This document shows positions 9,265-17,897 of a DNA stretch of 64,000 bases, in pieces; position 1 is the first letter of the stretch; every line of letters begins with the position of its first letter. Both the position numbers and the translations under genes were made by a program. Source of the stretch: OCS116 cluster bacterium AG-390-A19 (GTDB lineage: Bacteria; Pseudomonadota; Alphaproteobacteria; MED-G09). Below the pieces are notes generated by a model that saw only the letters and a list, made by a program, of their open reading frames with translations, ran no database searches and had not been told where the DNA came from. Location: the NCBI GenBank assembly GCA_003278145.1, contig QCGV01000001.1:265616-329615 (forward strand). The letters run 5' to 3'.

Positions 9265-10380
9265 ATGAATTTTGATTTTTCTGAGGATCAGAAGCTTCTA
9301 AAAGAGCAAGTATCTCGTTTTTTAGCGGATAATTGTCCTATAGAAATTGTACGAGAGGTTTTAGAGGGTGATGACTTCTATTCTGAAAAAGTTTGGAAAG
9401 GCCTTATTGATTTGGGGTTAACAGGGACAACTATTCCAGAAGAATATGGAGGTCTTGGATTAAGTCCTTTAGAGCTATGTGTTATTGCAGAAGAGCTTGG
9501 CAGAGCATCGGCTCCAGTACCTTTTTCATCTTCTGTGTATCTAGCAACTGAGGCAATTAAATTATTTGGTACTAATGAACAAAAAGAAAATTACCTTCCA
9601 AAGCTTGCTTCAGGTGAAATAATTGCAACCTTTGCATTACCTGAGAGCGCTATGGAACCTAATCCTGACAATATTCAAAGTACTTTTTCCTCAGGAAAAT
9701 TAACTGGAATAAAAATGCCAGTTCCTGATGGAAGTTATGCAGATGTATGTGTAGTGGTTGTAAGAGATAAAACTTCAGATTCAATAAGAATGGCTATTGT
9801 TGATTTATCTGCAGAGGGGATTGAAAAAAAATCTCTATCCACTTTAGATCAAACAAGAGATCACGCTGAAATTATTTTTAATAATACCCCAAGTGAGATT
9901 ATGAATTCATCAGGTGATGGATGGAGCGATGTTCAACAAATACTTGATATTGCAGCAGTTTTAATCTCTTTTGAACAAATTGGTGGAGCTGAAGCCTCCC
10001 TTAATATGGCAAAAGAATATGCCTTAGATAGATTTGCTTTTGGAAGACAAATTGGCTCATATCAAGCTGTGAAGCATAAACTTGCTGATATGTATATAAA
10101 AATTGAATTAGCTAAATCTAATAGTTATTATGGCGCAATGATGTTGAACGATAATGGAGCAGATTTGAAAATTGCTGCTGCTGCTTCACGAGTAGCTGCA
10201 ACTGATGCATTTAATTTTGCTGCTCAAGAAAATATTCAAACTCATGGAGGTATTGGTTTTACCTGGGAAGCTGATACACAATTTTATTATAGAAGAAGTC
10301 AAGTTCTTGGTCTTTCTCTTGGAAGTATAGCTTCTTGGAAAAATAAATTAGTTACGCAATTAGAAGAAAAAAATAATTAA
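9265..10380 (+). CDS. Acyl-CoA dehydrogenase family protein, likely non-catalytic partner subunit
   Basis: This is a 371-residue flavoprotein fold of the acyl-CoA dehydrogenase family. The N-terminal helical domain begins NFDFSEDQKLLK, the loop EEYGGLGLSPLE is typical, and the C-terminal FAD-binding part has RFAFGRQIGSYQAVKHKLADM and THGGIGFTWEAD. The catalytic glutamate seems absent at both known sites. There is no YEGT-like motif near the C-terminus, and by my alignment the isovaleryl-CoA dehydrogenase position holds Ala. A second family member follows 15 bases downstream. Such pairs form alpha2beta2 enzymes in actinobacterial sterol breakdown. The substrate is unknown. Confidence 0.9.
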   Translation: MNFDFSEDQKLLKEQVSRFLADNCPIEIVREVLEGDDFYSEKVWKGLIDLGLTGTTIPEEYGGLGLSPLELCVIAEELGRASAPVPFSSSVYLATEAIKLFGTNEQKENYLPKLASGEIIATFALPESAMEPNPDNIQSTFSSGKLTGIKMPVPDGSYADVCVVVVRDKTSDSIRMAIVDLSAEGIEKKSLSTLDQTRDHAEIIFNNTPSEIMNSSGDGWSDVQQILDIAAVLISFEQIGGAEASLNMAKEYALDRFAFGRQIGSYQAVKHKLADMYIKIELAKSNSYYGAMMLNDNGADLKIAAAASRVAATDAFNFAAQENIQTHGGIGFTWEADTQFYYRRSQVLGLSLGSIASWKNKLVTQLEEKNN

Positions 10381-10395
10381 TTAAGGAGATAAAAA

Positions 10396-11622
10396 TTGGA
10401 TTTTAATGATACACCCGAAGAAAATGATTTTCGATTAGAGGTAAGAGATTGGCTTAAAAATAATGCACCCAAAGAGAAAAAAGCGGGAGGTTATGACTCA
10501 ATTGATGTTCAGGAAAGTGCTCTATCAAGAGCTAGAGATTGGCAAGCAAAAAAAGCTGAAGCTGGTTATGCTGCCATTACTTGGCCAAAAGAGTATGGTG
10601 GTCTAGGAGGATCCTCCATTCAATCAGTTATTTATTCTCAGGAAGAGTCTAAATATAATGTCCCAACAGGCTTCTTTGATATTGGCTTAGGTATGTGCAT
10701 TCCTACTATGATGGCTTGGGCAACTAAAGAGCAAAACGAAAGGTATGTTGAGCCTGCTCTTTATGGAAAAGAAATTTGGTGTCAATTATTCTCAGAGCCT
10801 TCAGCAGGCTCAGATGTTGCGGGTGTTAGAACAAAAGCTGAGAAAGATGGCGATGACTGGATTATAAATGGTCAAAAAGTATGGACCTCTGGTGCTCATT
10901 TTTGTGATTACGGGATTATCGTTGTAAGGACGGATCCAACAGTTCCAAAACATAAAGGTCTATCATTTTTCTTTTTAGATATGAAATCCCCAGGAATAGA
11001 AATTAAACCAATAAGACAGATTTCAGGTGGTTCTAATTTTAATGAAGTATTTTTTACTGACGTTAGAGTTCCTGACACACAACGCCTTGGAGAGGTTGGT
11101 GAGGGTTGGAAAGTTGCATTAACAACTTTAATGAATGAGAGATTGGCGATTGGTGTTCCAAAATCAGCTGATTATTCATCTCTAACTCATTTAGCAAAGG
11201 ATGTAATACTTAATAATAAACCTGCAATTAAAAATGACCATGTGAGAGCAAAAATTGCTGATTGGTATGTTCAATCTGAAGGTTTAAAATATACTAAAAT
11301 GAGATCATTAACTTCCTTGTCAAAAGGTGAAACTCCTGGTCCTGAAAGTTCAATTGGAAAAGTTGTGTCAGCTCCTAAAATGCAAGATTTAGCAAGTTTT
11401 GCTATGGACCTTCAAGGTGCAGCTGGAATTTTAAATGATCCAGATATGTCCCTAATGCATTCTATTTTTCAAAATCAATGGATGAGTGCTGCTGGCTATA
11501 GAATCGCTGGCGGAACAGATGAGATTTTAAGAAATATTGTTGCTGAAAGAGTTTTAGGTCTTCCTCAGGATATAAGAGTAGACAAAAATGTTCCTTTTAA
11601 TGAACTAGCAGATTCAAGATAA
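10396..11622 (+). CDS. Acyl-CoA dehydrogenase, likely catalytic subunit
   Basis: This is a 408-residue acyl-CoA dehydrogenase. It starts with TTG 9 bases after a strong AAGGAG ribosome site, and the next residues (DFNDTPEENDFRLEVRDWL) fit the family. Core motifs are FSEPSAGSDVAG, GQKVWTSGAH and the C-terminal AGGTDEILRNIVAERVLGLP. The medium-chain-type catalytic Glu is replaced by Gly (AGGT for YEGT), but Glu248 in TTLMNERLAIG sits where isovaleryl-CoA dehydrogenase and ChsE4-like enzymes carry their base. With the gene upstream it probably makes one heteromeric enzyme for branched or bulky acyl-CoAs. Confidence 0.92.
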   Translation: MDFNDTPEENDFRLEVRDWLKNNAPKEKKAGGYDSIDVQESALSRARDWQAKKAEAGYAAITWPKEYGGLGGSSIQSVIYSQEESKYNVPTGFFDIGLGMCIPTMMAWATKEQNERYVEPALYGKEIWCQLFSEPSAGSDVAGVRTKAEKDGDDWIINGQKVWTSGAHFCDYGIIVVRTDPTVPKHKGLSFFFLDMKSPGIEIKPIRQISGGSNFNEVFFTDVRVPDTQRLGEVGEGWKVALTTLMNERLAIGVPKSADYSSLTHLAKDVILNNKPAIKNDHVRAKIADWYVQSEGLKYTKMRSLTSLSKGETPGPESSIGKVVSAPKMQDLASFAMDLQGAAGILNDPDMSLMHSIFQNQWMSAAGYRIAGGTDEILRNIVAERVLGLPQDIRVDKNVPFNELADSR

Positions 11623-12687
11623 ATTTACATTAATTTTGTTCTGAGTTTGTTGGTTCAAGTCTTTAATAGATAATAAAACGTTTTTATTACTATTAATTTC
11701 AAGTGTTCCGTAATTTTCCATTAAGTATGTCGGCCCAATTCTATTTGGGCCTGCTTCTTCTTTAGCTTTAAATATTTTTCCTGCTGCTAGATTTAAAGAG
11801 CTGGAGGTTAGCTCAAATAATTCATTACCATTTTCTGTTTTATCCTTATAAATACCCGCTCGGTGTCTATCACCAGATAAAATAATAAGTTTTTTTATAT
11901 TATTTTCATCAACTAAATCATAGAGACGTTTTTTTTCTAAAGGAAGGTTTCCCCATTTCTCAAATCCATGTCCCTCAGCTAACACTTGAATGCTTGATAT
12001 TAAAATTTTTATATCTGCTTTTTCCTTTATAACTTTTTTAAGCCAACTCCATTGTTCATTTCCAAGGTATGTTTTTTTTGAGTCATAATCGGCAATATAT
12101 TTTTCTTTTTTAGGTACCCATTTTTTATCTGTTGGCTTAAGGGCAGATCTAAAATATCTTGTATCAAGGAAAATAAATTGAACTACACCAATTTCAGTAT
12201 CTCTTTTTTCACTAAAGTATAAACCTTCACGATTTCTTCTTTTATCATCGACTGGTATATTCCAGAATTTTAAGAACAATTCTTTTGCTTCTTTTTTATT
12301 TTTAAATTCTTCCCCACCATCATTTTTTCCGTAATCATGATCATCCCATATTGAAAAAATTTCATTAGTTTCTCTAAGTTTTTCGAAGGGTATTTTCATT
12401 TTTTGTTTTCTATAAGCTTTTTTTAATAATTTTAAGTCATTACTATTTTTATCGTCACCATAAACATTGTCTCCCATGAAAATAAAAACATCTGATTTTT
12501 CTTTTAAAATACTTTTCCAGATAGGTTGTTTTTTTTCTTGTGTTAGGCATGATCCACAGGAGATCTTATAAATACTTTTTAAAGACGCATCTAATTTATT
12601 AAAAAAAGGTAGAAACGATAAAAGAGTAATACCACTTCCATAAACAAACATTCTACGACTTATTTTTTTTAAGCTACTTTCAAACAT
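11614..12687 (-). CDS. PhoD-like phosphatase/phosphodiesterase with Tat signal
   Basis: This is a metal-dependent phosphoesterase of the PhoD-like superfamily, expected outside the cytoplasm. The N-terminus has a twin-arginine motif (SRRMFVYGSG) followed by a hydrophobic stretch, so export is probably by the Tat route. Metal-site motifs in order are FMGDNVYGDD, WDDHDYGKNDGG, FLDTRYFRS and LSGDRHRAGIY. The 357-residue length suits this family. The preceding reverse-strand gene is a TonB-dependent receptor, and a strong terminator separates the two. The substrate is not determined; phosphomonoesters, phosphodiesters or phospholipids are all possible. It overlaps the acyl-CoA dehydrogenase 3' end by 9 bases. 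Confidence 0.88.
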   Translation of the reverse strand: MFESSLKKISRRMFVYGSGITLLSFLPFFNKLDASLKSIYKISCGSCLTQEKKQPIWKSILKEKSDVFIFMGDNVYGDDKNSNDLKLLKKAYRKQKMKIPFEKLRETNEIFSIWDDHDYGKNDGGEEFKNKKEAKELFLKFWNIPVDDKRRNREGLYFSEKRDTEIGVVQFIFLDTRYFRSALKPTDKKWVPKKEKYIADYDSKKTYLGNEQWSWLKKVIKEKADIKILISSIQVLAEGHGFEKWGNLPLEKKRLYDLVDENNIKKLIILSGDRHRAGIYKDKTENGNELFELTSSSLNLAAGKIFKAKEEAGPNRIGPTYLMENYGTLEINSNKNVLLSIKDLNQQTQNKINVNLS

Positions 12688-12700
12688 AATTATATTATAT

Positions 12701-12731
12701 AAAAAAAGGGCGCCAGTAGATAGCGCCCTTA
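12701..12731 (-). terminator. Rho-independent terminator after the TonB-dependent receptor gene
   Basis: Read on the reverse strand, AAGGGCGC, an 8-9 base loop and GCGCCCTT are followed by seven Ts. The stem is GC-rich, unlike the surrounding AT-rich sequence. It lies between the receptor stop codon and the PhoD-like gene, so the phosphatase needs readthrough or its own promoter. Confidence 0.92.
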
Positions 12732-12749
12732 TTCTTATTATCTACAAAT

Positions 12750-15700
12750 TTAGAATTGATACTTAAGACCAAGTTTAATTTGATAAACTGACTTTCCAAT
12801 GTTTTGAGTTGGCTGACCATCAACTTTAAATGTTTTATATACATATCGACCTTGATCATCAACATCAGCTTCAACAATACCTCTGGAATTAGTTGTGGAG
12901 CCGCTATAATTTTCAAAACCACCCCAATCAGAATTTAAAAGATTTAGAACATTCTCTATATCAATGAAGAAAATAGCCTTTCCAGGAACTCCTCCCGAAG
13001 GTATCTCTTGAGCAATTCTTAAATCAAAGGTTCCCGCCCAAGGACTATTAAAACTATTTCTAGGTACTGCAGAACCCCTGTAGGCTGATAAACCAGAATC
13101 TTGAAGAAATTGTTCAAAAGCTGCTACATCAAATCCATCAGAGTAAATTACATTTGGATCATCAATAGATGGAACATATAGTAATTCAATGTTCTCTCCA
13201 TCTGTTCTATATCCACTTAAATCTCCTCTAAATGTATAACTAAAAGGATTTCCTGATTGTCTAAATCCATTTAATCCGATTCTAGTTTCTAAATTACCGA
13301 AAATATTTCCTTTCCATGTAAGTGCATAATCGAAGGAATGTTCGATTTCATAATGAGAAGGACTGTTAACAGGGGTAAGGTGATCAAATATTGGCATTCT
13401 TACAGCACTTGAAAAAATAATAGAACTTGTCATCATATGTGCCATTTCTCTATCTGTATGGGCATAACCAAGATATAGATCTAACCCATTATCAAAAGAT
13501 TTCTCCATAGATATACCAAAAATGCTTGTTTCTGGTTGGATATTTTTAAAAGTTGTTAAATATCCTACATAACTACAACCACCATATAATGGTCTTCTAT
13601 CAGCTAAGGCATTTCCTTTTGGATCGCAACCACCAATATACGCGCCAACAGGATCTTCTTCTTCCATGTAAATATAGTTAGCTCTAATTGTAATACCTGA
13701 GTCTAAATCTGCAACAACACCTAAACTCATTTTAGTTATTGATGGAATACCGAAATCCTTATCCATCATAGCAGTATATCCACCTGTATCGCCTATTTGA
13801 TTTTGAACAAGCGCAAGGGCAGCCTCACCAGGATAGCTTGCAGGAGATCCCGGAGTAGGTAAGTTATTACTCTTAGCTCTAAGTTTATTTCCTGGAAGAC
13901 CTAATCCTGTATCAATGTATGGTCCACCAAACCAAACAGGAGGAAGGTTACCGCTAAATTCACCGTAACCAAAAGTAACTAAAATATTATCTTTTGCTTG
14001 CCAGTCTAGAGAGAAACGAGGCATTAGAATGTCTTCACCATCAAGATTTACGTCATTTCTAGGTGCCGGTATAAATTCATCTCCAGTCCAATTATACCAA
14101 AAAGAATTGTATTCAGGTGTAGTATCTTGGTTAATTTCTTCATAACGAAAACCAATTCTTGCAGTTAAATCAGATGTAATACTCCAAGTATCTTGTAGAT
14201 AAATTATTGTATAATCCATGTTAAAACGACCTGCAGCATCTCTTGGATTATTTGTATCAGCATTTCTATAATCTAGTTCCTTCAGATTTCCTGCAATAAA
14301 ATCCTCAAGAGAGTTATAATCATACTCCCCTAAACTATTTCTTGAAAACATATTGAACATATCATTTTCAATAGATTTGTACCCCAATGTAATTGCATGA
14401 TTACCTACGTCATAATATCCAGCTACTTCAAATTGTTTTCTGTTAGTTTGTATCTCATTTGCATGTCTATATTGATCAGGACCAAAAAATACAGTACCTC
14501 CGGAGGCAACCTTAACGCCAACTTCACCGATTGTTGTTGAGCCAACAGGTGTATTTGGATTCATTACATCAGTATCAGAGTACATTATTTTAGTTGAAAA
14601 GTTATCTGACCAATCTGAATTTAGTTCAAGCTTTATAGTTTCATATTCCTTATTAATTTTATACCAACTACTAGAAAGTGGGAGACCAAAAGATCTATTC
14701 CAATAAGCACTTTCAGTAAATCCATCTACATGTATATACTCAAGTATTAAGGCTTGATTATCTGTAAGGTTTGCATCAAAACGTAAAAATGTTTTTTCGT
14801 CTTCCTCTTCAAGACCTTTATTGTATGATCCTGCATCATATCCGATAACATCTTTTGCAGCCATTATAACTGCATCAGCTTCCTCTTTGCTGACTAAACC
14901 TGATTGAAATGCCTGCATTTGAATTGGATCAGAAGCCTCATATTTTTCATATCCAAAAGAGAAGAAAAGTTTATCTTCTATAATTGGTCCTTGAAGAGCG
15001 ACTGAAAATAATTCTGTATCTGGATCAGCGTTATCTGCTTTTTTACCAAAAGGCTCATTACCACTTGTTTGGGAAGACTCAATCGTTAATGATCCGTGAA
15101 ATTCATTCGTACCTGCTTTTGTTGTAAGAACGATATTACCGCTCGATGCTTCTCCAAGTTCAGCATCAAAATTAGCAATTTTAACTGAGACTTGATCAAT
15201 TACATCCATTGATAATGGCATTCTGTTTGTTGGATATGCGTTTGAACTTAATCCATAAGAGTCATTTGCGCTCACACCATCAATTATAAAGCCTATTAGT
15301 CTAGGCATTCCACCAGCAAAAGAAAGCTGATCATTGTTATTCACAGTTACAAAAGGATCAAGTTTAGCAATATCCTTTATGTCACGATCTATTGAAGGTA
15401 ATGTTGATATATCTTCAGCGTCAAAGGTTGAACCAGGACCAACTCCTAAACCCTTAAAGTCTAAAGCTTGAGCTGTAACAACAATTTCTTCTACTCCAGA
15501 TGAACCAAGTGTAAATGATAAATTTGCTTCACTACCTAATCTAGTAAAAATATTATTTTTTATTGAAGTTTGTCCAGATTTAGTAACTGTTATTTTGAAT
15601 GGGCCACCTAATCTCAAGCCTCTTGAAAAGAATGCACCTGAATTACCTGTAGATGTGGATGACTTACTTCCTGATGGAGAATGAATAATTTGAACAGATG

Positions 15701-15854
15701 CCCCAGAAACAGGATTCCCCGATTCATCAATAACAGAACCTCTAATAACACCTGTGGTTTGTTCAGCAAATAGGTCAGAAATATTTATAGATGAGATAAA
15801 GATAGCAAAAATAGCAAAAGCTAGGATCTTCATTAGTTTATTTGTGTAAATCAT
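12750..15854 (-). CDS. Oar-like TonB-dependent outer membrane receptor
   Basis: This is a 1034-residue outer membrane receptor. A signal peptide (hydrophobic FAIFAIFISSINISDLFA) ends near residue 30. A carboxypeptidase-regulatory-like beta-sandwich follows (GVIRGSVIDESGNPVSGASV, about 35-110). Next comes a TonB-box-like EEIVVTA, a plug domain (IDGVSANDSYG, GEASSGNIVLTTKAGTNEFHG) and a long beta-barrel ending in KYQF with terminal Phe. This layout matches Oar/CirA-like receptors of Myxococcus and Bacteroidota and suggests uptake or binding of a large ligand. No TonB/ExbBD genes are in the window. An earlier Met at residue 8 is an equally possible start. Confidence 0.92.
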   Translation of the reverse strand: MIYTNKLMKILAFAIFAIFISSINISDLFAEQTTGVIRGSVIDESGNPVSGASVQIIHSPSGSKSSTSTGNSGAFFSRGLRLGGPFKITVTKSGQTSIKNNIFTRLGSEANLSFTLGSSGVEEIVVTAQALDFKGLGVGPGSTFDAEDISTLPSIDRDIKDIAKLDPFVTVNNNDQLSFAGGMPRLIGFIIDGVSANDSYGLSSNAYPTNRMPLSMDVIDQVSVKIANFDAELGEASSGNIVLTTKAGTNEFHGSLTIESSQTSGNEPFGKKADNADPDTELFSVALQGPIIEDKLFFSFGYEKYEASDPIQMQAFQSGLVSKEEADAVIMAAKDVIGYDAGSYNKGLEEEDEKTFLRFDANLTDNQALILEYIHVDGFTESAYWNRSFGLPLSSSWYKINKEYETIKLELNSDWSDNFSTKIMYSDTDVMNPNTPVGSTTIGEVGVKVASGGTVFFGPDQYRHANEIQTNRKQFEVAGYYDVGNHAITLGYKSIENDMFNMFSRNSLGEYDYNSLEDFIAGNLKELDYRNADTNNPRDAAGRFNMDYTIIYLQDTWSITSDLTARIGFRYEEINQDTTPEYNSFWYNWTGDEFIPAPRNDVNLDGEDILMPRFSLDWQAKDNILVTFGYGEFSGNLPPVWFGGPYIDTGLGLPGNKLRAKSNNLPTPGSPASYPGEAALALVQNQIGDTGGYTAMMDKDFGIPSITKMSLGVVADLDSGITIRANYIYMEEEDPVGAYIGGCDPKGNALADRRPLYGGCSYVGYLTTFKNIQPETSIFGISMEKSFDNGLDLYLGYAHTDREMAHMMTSSIIFSSAVRMPIFDHLTPVNSPSHYEIEHSFDYALTWKGNIFGNLETRIGLNGFRQSGNPFSYTFRGDLSGYRTDGENIELLYVPSIDDPNVIYSDGFDVAAFEQFLQDSGLSAYRGSAVPRNSFNSPWAGTFDLRIAQEIPSGGVPGKAIFFIDIENVLNLLNSDWGGFENYSGSTTNSRGIVEADVDDQGRYVYKTFKVDGQPTQNIGKSVYQIKLGLKYQF

Positions 15855-16080
15855 TTAAAGCCTCATGGAGTAGCGGTAATTTAAAATTAAATTTTATTAT
15901 TCAATCATTTCAAATATATTAAATTTATATTAATTTTATATTACAATAAAACTATTATACTTAATTAATACTATAAATTATTGTTATTAACCAAAGAAAT
16001 ACAGTATAGAGACTTTAATTTTCAAATTTTTTGAATTATGAGCTATTTATTATTAATTAGGGATTAGGGAAGCTTTAAAA

Positions 16081-17076
16081 ATGTCGCATAATTTCTGCAT
16101 TGCACCAATGATTGATGTCACGAATCGACATTGTCGTTTCTTTTTTCGGAAGTTTAGTAAGTATGCTCGACTTTATACTGAGATGGTTGTTGCTGATTCA
16201 ATAATTTTTGGAAATAAAGACTTTTTATTGGGGTTTGATGAAGTTGAACATCCCGTAGCTCTTCAAATTGCTGGATCAGATCCTAAAACTTTATCTCAAG
16301 CTGCAGTAATTGGAGAACAATATGGTTATGACGAAATTAACTTAAATATTGGTTGTCCTTCAAAGAGAGTTCAAGCAGGAAATTTTGGAGCTTGTTTAAT
16401 GGCCGATCCTAAATTGGTTTCAGAATGTGTTGAAAGCATAAAAGAAAAGGTAAAAATACCAGTAACTATCAAATGTAGAATTGCTATTGACGATTATAAT
16501 CCAGATGAAATGCTAACAGAATTTGTAGAAACGACAAAAAAAACAGGTGTTTCTACTTTCATTATTCACGCAAGAAAAGCTATGCTCGATGGATTAGATC
16601 CTAAACAAAATAGAGAAATTCCTCCTTTAGATTATGATATTGTTAGAATGATAAAAAGAAAATGGCCTGAATTAAATATAATTTTAAATGGCGGTATATT
16701 AAGTCCCTATGAAGGAAAAAAAGAAATATCGAAATCTAAAGGAATTGAACTTGATGGCGTTATGCTGGGGCGAGCTGTTCAAGAAAATCCTTATTGCCTC
16801 ACCGATGTAGATAAAATTTTCTTTAATGATAATAGCAAAATACCATCAAGAATTCAGATTGCTGAAGAAATGATTTCTTATTTAGAAATTTGTGTGAAAA
16901 AAAATGTTCCCATCAATATAGTAACTCAAAATATGTTTGGATTATTTCATGGCTGCAGGGGAGCAAAACTTTGGAGAAGTTATTTAAGTCATGAGGCTCC
17001 GAGAAGGAGAGATGATCCAAATGTTTTAAAGGAAGCATTAAATCAAATTATTTCTTTTCAAAATCAGGCTGCTTAA
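16081..17076 (+). CDS. dusA: tRNA-dihydrouridine synthase A
   Basis: DusA is an FMN-dependent enzyme that reduces uridines in the tRNA D-loop. The N-terminus has APMIDVTNRHCRFFFR and LYTEMVVADSI. The catalytic cysteine lies in NIGCPSKRVQAGNFGACLM. HARKAMLDGLDPKQNREIPP is characteristic of the DusA subgroup. The C-terminal helical part ends GCRGAKLWRSYLS, and the 331-residue length is normal. The stop codon overlaps the next start by one base. The 226-base region upstream, shared with the divergent receptor gene, is very AT-rich, and I could not assign a confident promoter there. Confidence 0.96.
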   Translation: MSHNFCIAPMIDVTNRHCRFFFRKFSKYARLYTEMVVADSIIFGNKDFLLGFDEVEHPVALQIAGSDPKTLSQAAVIGEQYGYDEINLNIGCPSKRVQAGNFGACLMADPKLVSECVESIKEKVKIPVTIKCRIAIDDYNPDEMLTEFVETTKKTGVSTFIIHARKAMLDGLDPKQNREIPPLDYDIVRMIKRKWPELNIILNGGILSPYEGKKEISKSKGIELDGVMLGRAVQENPYCLTDVDKIFFNDNSKIPSRIQIAEEMISYLEICVKKNVPINIVTQNMFGLFHGCRGAKLWRSYLSHEAPRRRDDPNVLKEALNQIISFQNQAA

Positions 17077-17897
17077 TGAGTAATGATATTCTATCATTAA
17101 TTCCTTTTGCATTAGTGATTTCATTATCGGGTTTTGTTTCTGGTTTTATAGCTGGCTTATTAGGCGTTGGTGGAGGAATAATAATTGTACCTGTGCTTTA
17201 CCATTTTTTATCTTTAGTTGGTGTTCCGCAAGACGTTGTGATGCATATTTCTGTGGCAACATCACTTGCTGTTATAATTCCTACTGGTTGGCGTTCATAC
17301 AAATCTCACCAAGAAAATGATAATATTGATTATACTGTTTTAAAATCTTGGCTTTTACCTACAATTTTTGGTTCAATTATTGGGGCAATAATAGCCGGGT
17401 TAATTTCCGGTTTTTGGTTAACTTTTATTTTTGCTTTTATAGCTTTTTTTGTTTCAATCAATTTATTTATAAACAAGGAAGAATTTAAGATAGGTAATAA
17501 TATTCCAAAAGGTTTTTTTGGAAGCTTTCTTCCTTTATCAGTTGGCACGCTATCCTCTATGTTAGGAATTGGAGGTGGCACATTTAATGTTAGTTTAATG
17601 ACAATGTTTGGCAAGACAATTCATAAAGCAGTTGGAACTGCGTCTGGTCTAGGTTTTTATCTGGCAATTCCAGGTACTATTTTTTTCATAATAACAGGAT
17701 GGAATATTGAAAACTTACCACTTGGATCATTAGGTTATGTAAATATAATAGGGTTACTTTTAATTGCGCCAATTTCTTCATATGCAGCGCCAATAGGTGC
17801 AAAATCAGCAAGTAAATTAGATAATAAAGTTTTAACTAATATTTTTGCTATTTTTTTGTTGATTACTTCAGCTAGAATGTTCTTAGAAATTTTTTAA
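17076..17897 (+). CDS. TauE/SafE family membrane permease
   Basis: This is a 273-residue inner membrane protein with about eight hydrophobic segments and the two family repeats, GLLGVGGGIIIVPVL near the start and SSMLGIGGGTFNV in the middle. TauE/SafE (DUF81) proteins export small anions such as sulfite or organosulfur compounds, but substrates vary and none can be assigned here. It is coupled to dusA (TAATG overlap) and converges with the phosphomannomutase gene, overlapping by 4 bases. Confidence 0.9.
   Translation: MSNDILSLIPFALVISLSGFVSGFIAGLLGVGGGIIIVPVLYHFLSLVGVPQDVVMHISVATSLAVIIPTGWRSYKSHQENDNIDYTVLKSWLLPTIFGSIIGAIIAGLISGFWLTFIFAFIAFFVSINLFINKEEFKIGNNIPKGFFGSFLPLSVGTLSSMLGIGGGTFNVSLMTMFGKTIHKAVGTASGLGFYLAIPGTIFFIITGWNIENLPLGSLGYVNIIGLLLIAPISSYAAPIGAKSASKLDNKVLTNIFAIFLLITSARMFLEIF

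Noticed and set aside
15919-15933. TTAA-N7-TTAA in the gap between the receptor gene and dusA
   Set aside because: It is an exact CtrA-like pattern but lies in an almost pure A/T stretch with no GANTC nearby and no cell-cycle gene. I take it as a chance match, and it is a warning for the other sites.
16021-16035. Palindrome TTCAAATTTTTTGAA upstream of dusA
   Set aside because: Six-base A/T-rich arms are common in this sequence, and no T-run or known operator pattern follows.
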